Source: DTU015 sp964406505
GTDB taxonomy: Bacteria > Bacillota > Sulfobacillia > Fermentithermobacillales > Fermentithermobacillaceae
Direction: 5' to 3'
NCBI GenBank assembly: GCA_964406505.1
Contig: CAYORX010000005.1
Location: forward strand, 20,766 to 84,765
Length of the DNA: 64,000 nt
A model generated the notes under the pieces. The model saw only the letters and a program-made list of their open reading frames with translations. It ran no database searches and was not told the DNA's origin. A program made the translations under genes and the position numbers. The stretch's first letter is position 1. Each line of letters begins with the position of its first letter. This document shows, piece after piece, positions 52,442 through 59,783 of the stretch.

Positions 52442-52493
52442 GTGTTCTTCGCTTCCGATTCCGAAGTCCCTCCTACGCTACCACACTTCCACT

Positions 52494-52522
52494 ATTTTAT
52501 CGATGGCATATCAATTGTTCAA
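52494..52522 (-). promoter_or_regulatory. Sigma-A promoter of the Spo0E-like gene
   Basis: On the minus strand TTGAAC (52522-52517), exactly 17 nt, then TAAAAT (52499-52494). The start site is about 13 nt before the AGGAGGG ribosome site. Confidence 0.65.
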
Positions 52523-52559
52523 AGCGGATCGGCAGCATGTACCGATCATATCGTCATTT

Positions 52560-52566
52560 TGTCGAA
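52560..52566. promoter_or_regulatory. Possible Spo0A box upstream of the Spo0E-like gene
   Basis: TGTCGAA within TTTTGTCGAAC, about 40 bp upstream of the -35. It is an exact 7-bp 0A-box core. Such a heptamer is expected several times by chance in 64 kb, so position is the only support. Confidence 0.35.
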
Positions 52567-52634
52567 CTGGGAACAGTAATTTGAACTTTTTGTCATATTT
52601 TACATTCGTATTCCGTAAAATACTACATCAACCC

Positions 52635-53510
52635 TTAGTCATCAGCAAAATGTGTAACACTGCAATCACGTAATGATATAACAGTACGCAAATTATCTTC
52701 ATCCGCCGTAGGGCTGTCTTTAGGGGTTTCTAATATTCCGGGTATTTGAGGATTTAGACGAGAGCTATTAATTATTGCCTCAAAACTTTTTAGCCCGATG
52801 GAACCCTTTCCAATGTGTTCATGTCTGTCTATTCGTGAACCCAAAACATTTTTTGAATCATTTAGATGTATTACTTTCAGTAGTTCTAAACCTATAATTT
52901 GGTCATACGCGTGCAATACTTGATCTACTTTTTCCGGGTTTGTTAAATCATAGCCTCTAGCAAACCCATGGCATGTGTCAAAGCAAGTACCGATCCTTTT
53001 CGCAGGCAAGGCGTGAACTATTTTCCCTAAAGTTTCGAAATCAGATCCAAATTCATGCCCCTGCCCAGCAGTGTTTTCTAATAGTAATTTGACGGGCCCC
53101 GAATAATCGTTAAGTATTCGGTTTAAAGTATCAACCACTCTAGCTATTACTAGTTCGTCATTAGAAGATTCATTTGGGAACTTGTACCCGATATGAGCTA
53201 TGACAAAACGTGCCCCCAATACTTCTGCGCGTAACAATTCTTTTGAAAGCACCTCAATTGAATAGTTACGCTTTCTTTCATCAACTGCGGCTAAATTTGT
53301 AAAGTATGGTGCATGAACGATAAGAGGTCCAACATCATATTTTTGAAATAGGCGTTTCATTTTCCGCACGTCGCAAGAATTCAGAAGTTTTGCTTTTCCG
53401 CCTCGAGGGCTGCGAGAAAAAATTTGAACCGTCTCGCAACCCAGCTCTAATGCGGTTTTTGCCATTCTAGCCATTCCGCCCTGTATTGAAACATGAACTC
53501 CTAGCTTCAT
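52635..53510 (-). CDS. nfo: Endonuclease IV (AP endonuclease)
   Basis: 291 residues, TIM-barrel AP endonuclease. Zinc-ligand motifs are visible: IVHAPYFTNLA, VIAHIGYK, LLLENTAGQGHEFG, TCFDTCHGFARGYD, IHLNDSKNVLGSRIDRHEHIG and ILETPKD. It cleaves 5' to abasic sites and trims 3' blocks. It follows pnp by 15 nt, sharing the translation operon's transcript, with GAGAGGT before the ATG. Spore formers use it to repair spore DNA on germination. Confidence 0.96.
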   Translation of the reverse strand: MKLGVHVSIQGGMARMAKTALELGCETVQIFSRSPRGGKAKLLNSCDVRKMKRLFQKYDVGPLIVHAPYFTNLAAVDERKRNYSIEVLSKELLRAEVLGARFVIAHIGYKFPNESSNDELVIARVVDTLNRILNDYSGPVKLLLENTAGQGHEFGSDFETLGKIVHALPAKRIGTCFDTCHGFARGYDLTNPEKVDQVLHAYDQIIGLELLKVIHLNDSKNVLGSRIDRHEHIGKGSIGLKSFEAIINSSRLNPQIPGILETPKDSPTADEDNLRTVISLRDCSVTHFADD

Positions 53511-53525
53511 CTACTAGTTAACCTC

Positions 53526-55676
53526 TCACTTGCCTTTTGGCCTTCTCCTAAATTTGGTGTTTCTGTTGCGAGGATTTTTATCCCATGGCCTGGACGCGCG
53601 TTGATCGCTGCCACCACCCAAACGTGCAGAAAGATTAATTCGGCCTAAATGATCAACCTCTTTCACCCTGACCGGAAGTTCGGCCCCAATTTCAAATTCG
53701 CCTTCACTGCCGAAAGGCAAATCATTACGACGAACTAATCCTTCTTTGCCAGGTAAAATCTCGACAAATATGCCAAAAGAAGCTGTTCTAGTAACTTTCC
53801 CCGTATATGTATCTCCTACTGCCACATCACGAGTTATTTTTTCTACGATCTCTTTAGCTCTTAGACCCGACTCCTCATCAGCAGATGCTATAAACACTCT
53901 ACCATCTTGTTCAATATCAATTTTCACGCCTGTGTCTTGAGTGATTTTATTTATGGTTTTTCCGCCCGGACCAATGACATCTCGTATCTTGTCAGGATCT
54001 ATTTCAACTATAATAATCCTTGGGGCATACGGCGATAATTCTTCTCTAGGCTTATCTATCGCTTGAAGCATTTTTTGCAATATGAATAATCGAGCTGCCC
54101 TAGCTCTATCAAGTGCAGCAGTCAGTATTTCTCGAGTTACCCCTAAAGTTTTTATATCCATTTGCAATGCAGTTATTCCGTCAACAGTTCCTGCTACTTT
54201 GAAATCCATGTCGCCAAGAGCATCTTCCATTCCCTGAATATCTGTTAAAATAACTGTGTTATCATCTTCTTTAATAAGTCCCATAGCAATTCCGGCTACA
54301 GGTGTCTTAATAGGTACCCCCGCATCCATTAAAGACAAGGTGCTCCCGCATATTGAAGCCATGGAGGAAGACCCGTTTGATTCAAGAACTTCAGATACAA
54401 CCCTAATCGTATAAGGAAAATCTTCCTCATCGGGGATAACAGGTAAAAGAGCCCTTTCGGCAAGCGCACCGTGGCCAATTTCCCGACGACCTGGACCACG
54501 TAAAGGTCTGGTTTCTCCCACCGAAAAAGGAGGAAAATTATAATGGTGAATATATCGTTTAAATTCTTCTAATGCGGTTGTGTCGAGTTCTTGAATATCA
54601 CTTGTTGCTCCAAGAGTCGCTACACTAAGCACCTGAGTCTGACCGCGGGTAAAAAGACCAGAACCATGCACACGAGGAAGAACAGCAACTTCGCAAACAA
54701 CCGGCCTTATTTCTTCTGGACGTCTAGAATCAGGCCGGATCTGTTCATTTAAGATCATGCTCCGCACTTCGCGCCGCAAGATCTCGTGAAATGCATCTTT
54801 AATCTGCTTTTCCTGCTCAGGGTATTGGTCATAAAGTTGTTCGTAAGTTTCCTGCAAAATAGAATCAATTGCAGCTTCCCTTTCCAATTTATCTTTGGTT
54901 CTAAGCACTGCTCTAAGTTTGGATGCCGATATTTCGTCAACCTGAGTAACCAAATCTTCACAAGAAGCAAACAGTTCTGGTTCTACTTTGACTTTACCTA
55001 GTTCTTTTACAACCTGCTCTTGAAACTCTATTATCTGCTTGATAACCTCGTGACCTTCCATTATGGCATCTACAACTATATCTTCCGATACCTCGTTAGC
55101 ACCCGCCTCTACCATTAAAATGGCATCCTTAGTACCTGCAACAGTAAGTTTAAGTTCACTTTCTTCTTCCTGCTTTACCGTCGGATTTATCAGGAGTTTG
55201 CCATCAATCATGCCTACCTCTACAGCACCTACAGGCCCGTCAAAAGGTATATCGCTTATTGACAAAGCTACTGAAGCACCAAGAATACCAGCTATTTCGG
55301 GAGAATAATCATGGTCTATCGTAAGCGGTATTATTACTATCTGCACATCGTTTCGAAAGCCTTTTGGAAAAAGGGGTCTTAAACAACGATCGGTGAGTCT
55401 TGCGTGCAGAACCGATTTTTCAGGTGGCCTTCCTTCTCTACGCCCCCAACTGCCGGGAATACGACCCACAGCATACAACCGTTCTTCTACATCAACCGTT
55501 AGCGGAAAAAAATCCACCCCTTCTCTAGGTTCTTTCGAGACTGTTGCGGTAACGAGAATCGTGGTATCACCATGTCTAACCATTACCGACCCATTTGCCT
55601 GTTTAGCCATTTTGCCAAATTCAAATATAAAAGGTACCCCGTTAACCGGCAAAGAATATTGTTTAAAGCCGTCCAA
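53526..55676 (-). CDS. pnp: Polyribonucleotide nucleotidyltransferase
   Basis: About 716 residues. Two RNase PH-like domains (first with RPLFPKGF, second with GETRPLRGPGRREIGHGALAERAL), KH domain with VIGPGGKTINKI, and S1 domain (GKVTRTASFGIFVEILPGKEGLV), followed by a basic RRRPKGK tail. It degrades RNA 3'-to-5' phosphorolytically. I prefer the TTG at 55676, with AAGGAAG 8 nt upstream, over a GTG 9 nt earlier that lies too close to it. It follows rpsO by 26 nt, the usual pairing. Confidence 0.96.
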   Translation of the reverse strand: MDGFKQYSLPVNGVPFIFEFGKMAKQANGSVMVRHGDTTILVTATVSKEPREGVDFFPLTVDVEERLYAVGRIPGSWGRREGRPPEKSVLHARLTDRCLRPLFPKGFRNDVQIVIIPLTIDHDYSPEIAGILGASVALSISDIPFDGPVGAVEVGMIDGKLLINPTVKQEEESELKLTVAGTKDAILMVEAGANEVSEDIVVDAIMEGHEVIKQIIEFQEQVVKELGKVKVEPELFASCEDLVTQVDEISASKLRAVLRTKDKLEREAAIDSILQETYEQLYDQYPEQEKQIKDAFHEILRREVRSMILNEQIRPDSRRPEEIRPVVCEVAVLPRVHGSGLFTRGQTQVLSVATLGATSDIQELDTTALEEFKRYIHHYNFPPFSVGETRPLRGPGRREIGHGALAERALLPVIPDEEDFPYTIRVVSEVLESNGSSSMASICGSTLSLMDAGVPIKTPVAGIAMGLIKEDDNTVILTDIQGMEDALGDMDFKVAGTVDGITALQMDIKTLGVTREILTAALDRARAARLFILQKMLQAIDKPREELSPYAPRIIIVEIDPDKIRDVIGPGGKTINKITQDTGVKIDIEQDGRVFIASADEESGLRAKEIVEKITRDVAVGDTYTGKVTRTASFGIFVEILPGKEGLVRRNDLPFGSEGEFEIGAELPVRVKEVDHLGRINLSARLGGGSDQRASRPWDKNPRNRNTKFRRRPKGK

Positions 55677-55702
55677 TAAATGCACTTCCTTTCAGCTTTC
55701 CG

Positions 55703-55972
55703 CTATCCTCTTAGTCCAAGTTTTTTTATGATTGTCCTATAACGTTCTGGGGACTCCTTTAAAAGATAATTTAAGAGGGCACGGCGCCGACCCACCATCT
55801 TTAAAAGGCCTCTTCGGCTATGGTGATCTTTTTTGTGTGCTTTTAAATGCTCAGTTAATTGAGATATTCTGTTGGTCAAAAGGGCAATCTGAACTTCAGG
55901 TGAACCTGTATCATTTTCGTGACGCTTAAATCGATCTATAACAGCTTTTTTTTCGACTGGATCGAAAGTCAA
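55703..55972 (-). CDS. rpsO: 30S ribosomal protein S15
   Basis: 89 residues from the TTG at 55972, the standard S15 length. An in-frame TTG 15 nt upstream overlaps the GGAGGTG ribosome site and is not the start. Contains HENDTGSPEVQIALLT, LKAHKKDHHSRRGLL and GRRRALLNYL. Binds 16S rRNA helices 20-22. A compact GC-rich leader precedes it. Confidence 0.97.
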   Translation of the reverse strand: MTFDPVEKKAVIDRFKRHENDTGSPEVQIALLTNRISQLTEHLKAHKKDHHSRRGLLKMVGRRRALLNYLLKESPERYRTIIKKLGLRG

Positions 55973-56002
55973 TTGCAACACCTCCAAGATATGGTAGCTA
56001 CG

Positions 56003-56050
56003 CCTTGAACCCAGCGCTGCGCCGGAGGTACACCGAGCCGAGTTTCAAGG
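56003..56050 (-). ncRNA. Probable S15 autoregulatory leader of rpsO
   Basis: On the minus strand CCTTGAA (56050-56044) pairs with TTCAAGG (56009-56003), enclosing a GC-rich segment with inner complementarity (CTCGGCTCGG, ACCTCCGG, GCAGCGCTGGG). This resembles the S15-binding leaders that let excess S15 repress rpsO in Bacillota. The ribF stop codon lies inside the closing stem. Confidence 0.6.
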
Positions 56051-57058
56051 TAAGTTAGCATACGAAATTCTATCATATGCTCTTGTATGTGTAAATAAAT
56101 CTGGAAAAGGGAATTCAGATCCGTAAGAATCGAGCAATGAAATAGCGTTTTCCATATCCGTTGTTATCAATCCTTTATCGAATTCCTCACACTTACGCCC
56201 CCGTTCTTCTCTAATATACTTCATAAAGAATACTTGCATACTTCTCTGCTCCGATTGTGAACTAAAATTAGGAACGTAAACTTGCAGCATCCTATCCTCG
56301 CCACTAATATCATCAGATGCCCCAATCTTAGATAAACCGGGGAGAAGTTCTTGTCCGGGCGTTCGAACATATACCGCATAGATACCATCTTTCGGCAAAA
56401 TCTTGTCAGAGGGAAATCCAATATTAGCGCCAAATATATTCACGTCATTTTTGTCATAAAACTTATCTTTCACGTATCCATTAACAAAATATGGTCTGCC
56501 AAGGTATCTAGAAGCACCCTCAATATCACCCCGATAAAGCATGTGGCGAATTTTGGTGCTAGAAACCACATTGCCTTCTAACATGAATGGAGGTACGATG
56601 CTAACTTGAATGCCTATTTGCCTACCAATTTGTTCAAGCATTTTTGCCGTACCCTGTCGTTTATAACCAAACCTAAAATTAAACCCGCATACAATATACT
56701 GTGCTTTGGCTGTTTCACTTAAATAAGAAAGAACAAACTCCTCAGGCTCCATTTCCGACACTGCCTTTGTAAAACATATGGCCCAAAAGTAGTCTACTCC
56801 TAAGGCAGCTAGAAGGACCCTTTTTTCATTCAACGGCGAGATTAAAGTTTGGTACCCATTATCTAGTTTCAGCAAACTCTTAGGATGAGGAGTAAAAGTT
56901 ACTGCCATAACCGGTAATCCCGTCTTTCGCTTAATTCCCAAAGCAGTTTTAAAGAGCTGCTCGTGCCCAAGATGTACTCCATCAAATGTCCCTACAACGG
57001 CGACTACCGGTTTAGATTCCATATCTCGTTGAGGAAGTTCCACGGTTTTCAAGGGCAT
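56045..57058 (-). CDS. ribF: RibF: FAD synthetase with degenerate riboflavin-kinase domain
   Basis: 337 residues. The N-terminal FMN adenylyltransferase looks intact: GTFDGVHLGH at 23-32, FTPHP, NFRFGYKRQG near 127-136 and SSTKIRHML at 167-174. The C-terminal flavokinase half (about 185-320) is diverged: the GFPTAN motif reads GFPSDK (214-219), losing the Asn that helps bind Mg-ATP, and the catalytic Glu of the EVHxxDF strand aligns with Q259 in MLQVYVPNF. It may therefore make FAD from FMN but not phosphorylate riboflavin. GGAGGG precedes the ATG. The start overlaps truB by 10 nt. Confidence 0.9.
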   Translation of the reverse strand: MPLKTVELPQRDMESKPVVAVVGTFDGVHLGHEQLFKTALGIKRKTGLPVMAVTFTPHPKSLLKLDNGYQTLISPLNEKRVLLAALGVDYFWAICFTKAVSEMEPEEFVLSYLSETAKAQYIVCGFNFRFGYKRQGTAKMLEQIGRQIGIQVSIVPPFMLEGNVVSSTKIRHMLYRGDIEGASRYLGRPYFVNGYVKDKFYDKNDVNIFGANIGFPSDKILPKDGIYAVYVRTPGQELLPGLSKIGASDDISGEDRMLQVYVPNFSSQSEQRSMQVFFMKYIREERGRKCEEFDKGLITTDMENAISLLDSYGSEFPFPDLFTHTRAYDRISYANLP

Positions 57059-58032
57059 CGCCCTCCTCGAATCAATACTTTTTCATATTTTATTACATAT
57101 AATTCATTTTCATCTGCGGCAGCCGAAAGCACGCAAGCAATATTCCCACGGTTGGAAACGATATCTGTATAGCCTCCAATGAATATCCTTGCCTTTTTTG
57201 AAGTAGCGTTGACAGCTTGGGTTATCCAGTTTTCAACTATATCAGGATTTTGAAAGATATTCACTTTAAGTGGTCTACCATGAGCCACATGGAAAAGCCT
57301 CTTGGGATTAATCTCAAATATTGGATATGATCCCAATACAGTGTAATCACGGGAGAATATCGTTCGGGAATGGCAATTGGTCAGATCGCTTTTTAAATCT
57401 GAGATAAGCAATGAATCCTTTAAGTGAAATCTGCCTACTCGAGTTCGCAGAAGAAATGAAACCGTTGCGCCACAGCCTAACTCTTTTCCTAGATCACGAG
57501 CAATGGATCTAACGTATGTGCCACGCCCTACCAGAAGGCGGAAAACTCCCCGGGGATTGTCCCCTGGCTTCCAATGCAGTAATTCAAACCTAGATACATT
57601 AACAATTCGTTGTGGAATTTCAATTGTGACGCCACGTCTTGCAAGATTATATAACCTTTCTCCTTTTACCTGCACCGCAGAATAGGCTGGAGGACTCTGC
57701 TCGATTTTCCCTATATAACGCGACAAAAGCTGAAGCACATTTGCAGACTTTAACTTATCGCATTTTGTTTTAAATGTAATTTGTCCGTCAAGATCACACG
57801 TATCTGTAGAAATGCCAAATACAAACTCTACGAGATATTCCCTTTGTTCGTCTAAAAGATATTCCGATAACCGAGTGTATCTGCCAAGCGCAACTGGCAA
57901 TACTCCCCGTGCCATTGGGTCTAAGGTTCCAAGATGCCCTGCCTTTGCCCCATTAAAAATGCGCCGTACTTGCAGTACTATGTCATGGGAGGTAACACCG
58001 CTAGGTTTGAGCACATTCAGAAATCCATCCAT
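57049..58032 (-). CDS. truB: tRNA pseudouridine-55 synthase
   Basis: 327 residues. Catalytic Asp38 in GHLGTLDPMARGVLPVALG, the TruB II motif SPPAYSAVQVKGERLYNLAR, and GRGTYVRSIARDLG. The C-terminal 90 residues are longer and less conserved than in Bacillus and may form a PUA-like domain. It isomerises U55 in the T-loop of tRNAs. It overlaps nrnA by 16 nt upstream and ribF by 10 nt downstream, so the three are translationally coupled. Confidence 0.96.
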   Translation of the reverse strand: MDGFLNVLKPSGVTSHDIVLQVRRIFNGAKAGHLGTLDPMARGVLPVALGRYTRLSEYLLDEQREYLVEFVFGISTDTCDLDGQITFKTKCDKLKSANVLQLLSRYIGKIEQSPPAYSAVQVKGERLYNLARRGVTIEIPQRIVNVSRFELLHWKPGDNPRGVFRLLVGRGTYVRSIARDLGKELGCGATVSFLLRTRVGRFHLKDSLLISDLKSDLTNCHSRTIFSRDYTVLGSYPIFEINPKRLFHVAHGRPLKVNIFQNPDIVENWITQAVNATSKKARIFIGGYTDIVSNRGNIACVLSAAADENELYVIKYEKVLIRGGRCP

Positions 58033-59021
58033 ATTTCCAATCCATCCAAAACTTCAAATACCCTGGACTTGGCCTGTTTCAAATTACCTTGAAGAACCGC
58101 CCCCGCAGCTCTTGGATGGCCCCCGCCACCTAACGCCTCCGCTATTTTTGAAACATCTACCCTAGATTTCGATCTAAGACTCAAACGAACGGTAGATTGA
58201 CCCAAACTTTCCTTAAAACACAAAGTCACTTCAACGCCAGCTATAGACCTTGGGTAGTCAATTATTGAATCTGCATCTTCAAAAGACGCCCCTACACTTT
58301 CGATCATTTCTTCTGTTACCTCTATAGATGCCAGTTGTCCGCCCTTATAAAGGGTTAACGTGCACAAAGATTTTTTAAGGAGCATCAATGAAGAAAAACT
58401 CCGAGTTTCATAAAGATAATCAGCTACCTGTGAAGGCCGGACTCCTAAATCGATGAGTTCAGCGGCAACGTGGAAACATCGTGGGCTTGTGTTTTGATAC
58501 CTAAACCCACCTGTGTCACTTACAAGGGCTACATAGAGACAAGTAGCAATGTCTACGTCTATGGTTATATTCATAACTTTAAGTAAAAAGAAAACTAATT
58601 CGCCGGTTGCGGCTGCATACGGATCGACTATTTTAAAATGACCAAAACCAGAATTGGAAATGTGATGATCTATATTGATCCATATTTCAGAATTCGCATA
58701 GTTAATAGCCTTGCCCGTTCTTTTAGAGTCAGTACAATCTACGAATATGACAGCATCCCATTTCGTATCTTTATGTTCCATTTTGGAGGTTATACTATGT
58801 AAATGTACACCCGGCAAGAAACTATACGTGTCTGGATGCGGATCTTGAGAAAGCAATAAGACCTTTTTATCAAGATGTGAAAGGGCTTGTGCAAGTGCTA
58901 ATCCCGAGCCGATGCAATCGCCATCAGGTTTTTCGTGTTCCAAAATCAAAAACGAGCTGCCTTTGCGAATTATATTTGCTATTTGCTCAAATTTGCTTCT
59001 GCTTGGAATTTTTTTAGGCAT
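58017..59021 (-). CDS. nrnA: DHH-family nanoRNase / pAp phosphatase
   Basis: 334 residues. DHH domain motifs are HEKPDGDCIGSG, VDCTDS and the DHH triad D118-H119-H120 in NIDHHISN; the DHHA1 domain has GGGGHPRAAGA at the C-terminus. NrnA degrades 2- to 5-nt RNAs and dephosphorylates 3'-phosphoadenosine 5'-phosphate. AAGGAG precedes the ATG. It lies between rbfA and truB, the standard place in Bacillota. The first motif has Cys where most family members have Ala, a conservative change. Confidence 0.95.
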   Translation of the reverse strand: MPKKIPSRSKFEQIANIIRKGSSFLILEHEKPDGDCIGSGLALAQALSHLDKKVLLLSQDPHPDTYSFLPGVHLHSITSKMEHKDTKWDAVIFVDCTDSKRTGKAINYANSEIWINIDHHISNSGFGHFKIVDPYAAATGELVFFLLKVMNITIDVDIATCLYVALVSDTGGFRYQNTSPRCFHVAAELIDLGVRPSQVADYLYETRSFSSLMLLKKSLCTLTLYKGGQLASIEVTEEMIESVGASFEDADSIIDYPRSIAGVEVTLCFKESLGQSTVRLSLRSKSRVDVSKIAEALGGGGHPRAAGAVLQGNLKQAKSRVFEVLDGLEIWMDF

Positions 59022-59052
59022 AGCTTGCCGGCTCCTTAATCTTCATTTGAAC

Positions 59053-59415
59053 CTATTCTTTTTTTGCTTGGTTTTCGGATGCTCTTACTTCTGAAATCAA
59101 TTTGGAAACTCTCATACTGTGCTCTATGCCTTGATCCAAAACGAAATGCAATTCAGGACTATATCTGATTCCCAAGGCTTTGGAAACCTCTGATCTTATT
59201 AAGCCTTGGGCACTCCTGAAGCCTTCCATGGTTTTGGCTTTTTCTTCATCTGAACCTAAGACACTCACATATATCTTAGCTATTGACAAGTCTCTATTAA
59301 CCTTTACGTCAACGATACTGGCAAAGCCTATTCGCGGATCTTTGAGGCGACGCACCATAAGTTCTGAAATTATCTCACGAATAGATGCTGCAATTTTCTC
59401 TTGCCTCTGTGACAT
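59053..59415 (-). CDS. rbfA: Ribosome-binding factor A
   Basis: 120 residues from the ATG at 59415, chosen over one 18 nt upstream because GAGGTGG lies between them at good spacing. KH-like fold with RLKDPRIGFASIVDV and YVSVLGS. It assists late 30S assembly near the central pseudoknot. It follows ylxP closely. Confidence 0.96.
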   Translation of the reverse strand: MSQRQEKIAASIREIISELMVRRLKDPRIGFASIVDVKVNRDLSIAKIYVSVLGSDEEKAKTMEGFRSAQGLIRSEVSKALGIRYSPELHFVLDQGIEHSMRVSKLISEVRASENQAKKE

Positions 59416-59432
59416 AAAGCACCACCTCACCA

Positions 59433-59717
59433 TTAAGTAATGATATCAATCTGAAAATCTAGCACTTGTCCATCAATATTACTTTCTACCCACGAAACAG
59501 CATTTTGTAAAATGTCTTTTGCATGGTTCTGCCGATTGCTTACAATTGCCATGCCCAAAAATGCCCTGCCCCAAATTTCGTTGGCACCTACTTCGGCACA
59601 CGACAAACCAAATTTTTGGCGCAGCCTGGTGGTAAGGCTTCTTATCACTCTTCTTTTTTCTTTAAGGGAATTTATGCCAAAAAACCTTATATCTACCAGG
59701 CATTGCCCTACTATCAT
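59433..59717 (-). CDS. ylxP: YlxP (DUF503) protein
   Basis: 94 residues from the ATG at 59717, the family length; an upstream in-frame TTG would add 19 residues not found in the family. Signature SLKEKRRVIRSL and AEVGANEIWGRAFLGMAIVSN. A conserved small protein between infB and rbfA in Bacillota, probably linked to ribosome assembly or RNA; its biochemical role is unknown. AGGT precedes the ATG. Confidence 0.93.
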   Translation of the reverse strand: MIVGQCLVDIRFFGINSLKEKRRVIRSLTTRLRQKFGLSCAEVGANEIWGRAFLGMAIVSNRQNHAKDILQNAVSWVESNIDGQVLDFQIDIIT

Positions 59718-59783
59718 GCGCTTAACCTGCAAGCCATAATGTACCCCTTGCTTCTTGTTTTTATCTCTATTCAAATAGTGGTC

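Noticed and set aside
55673..55685. GTG at 55685 as the pnp start and TTG at 55987 as the rpsO start
   Set aside because: Both overlap or abut the ribosome site itself; the downstream TTG codons have proper spacing, and for rpsO they give the exact family length.
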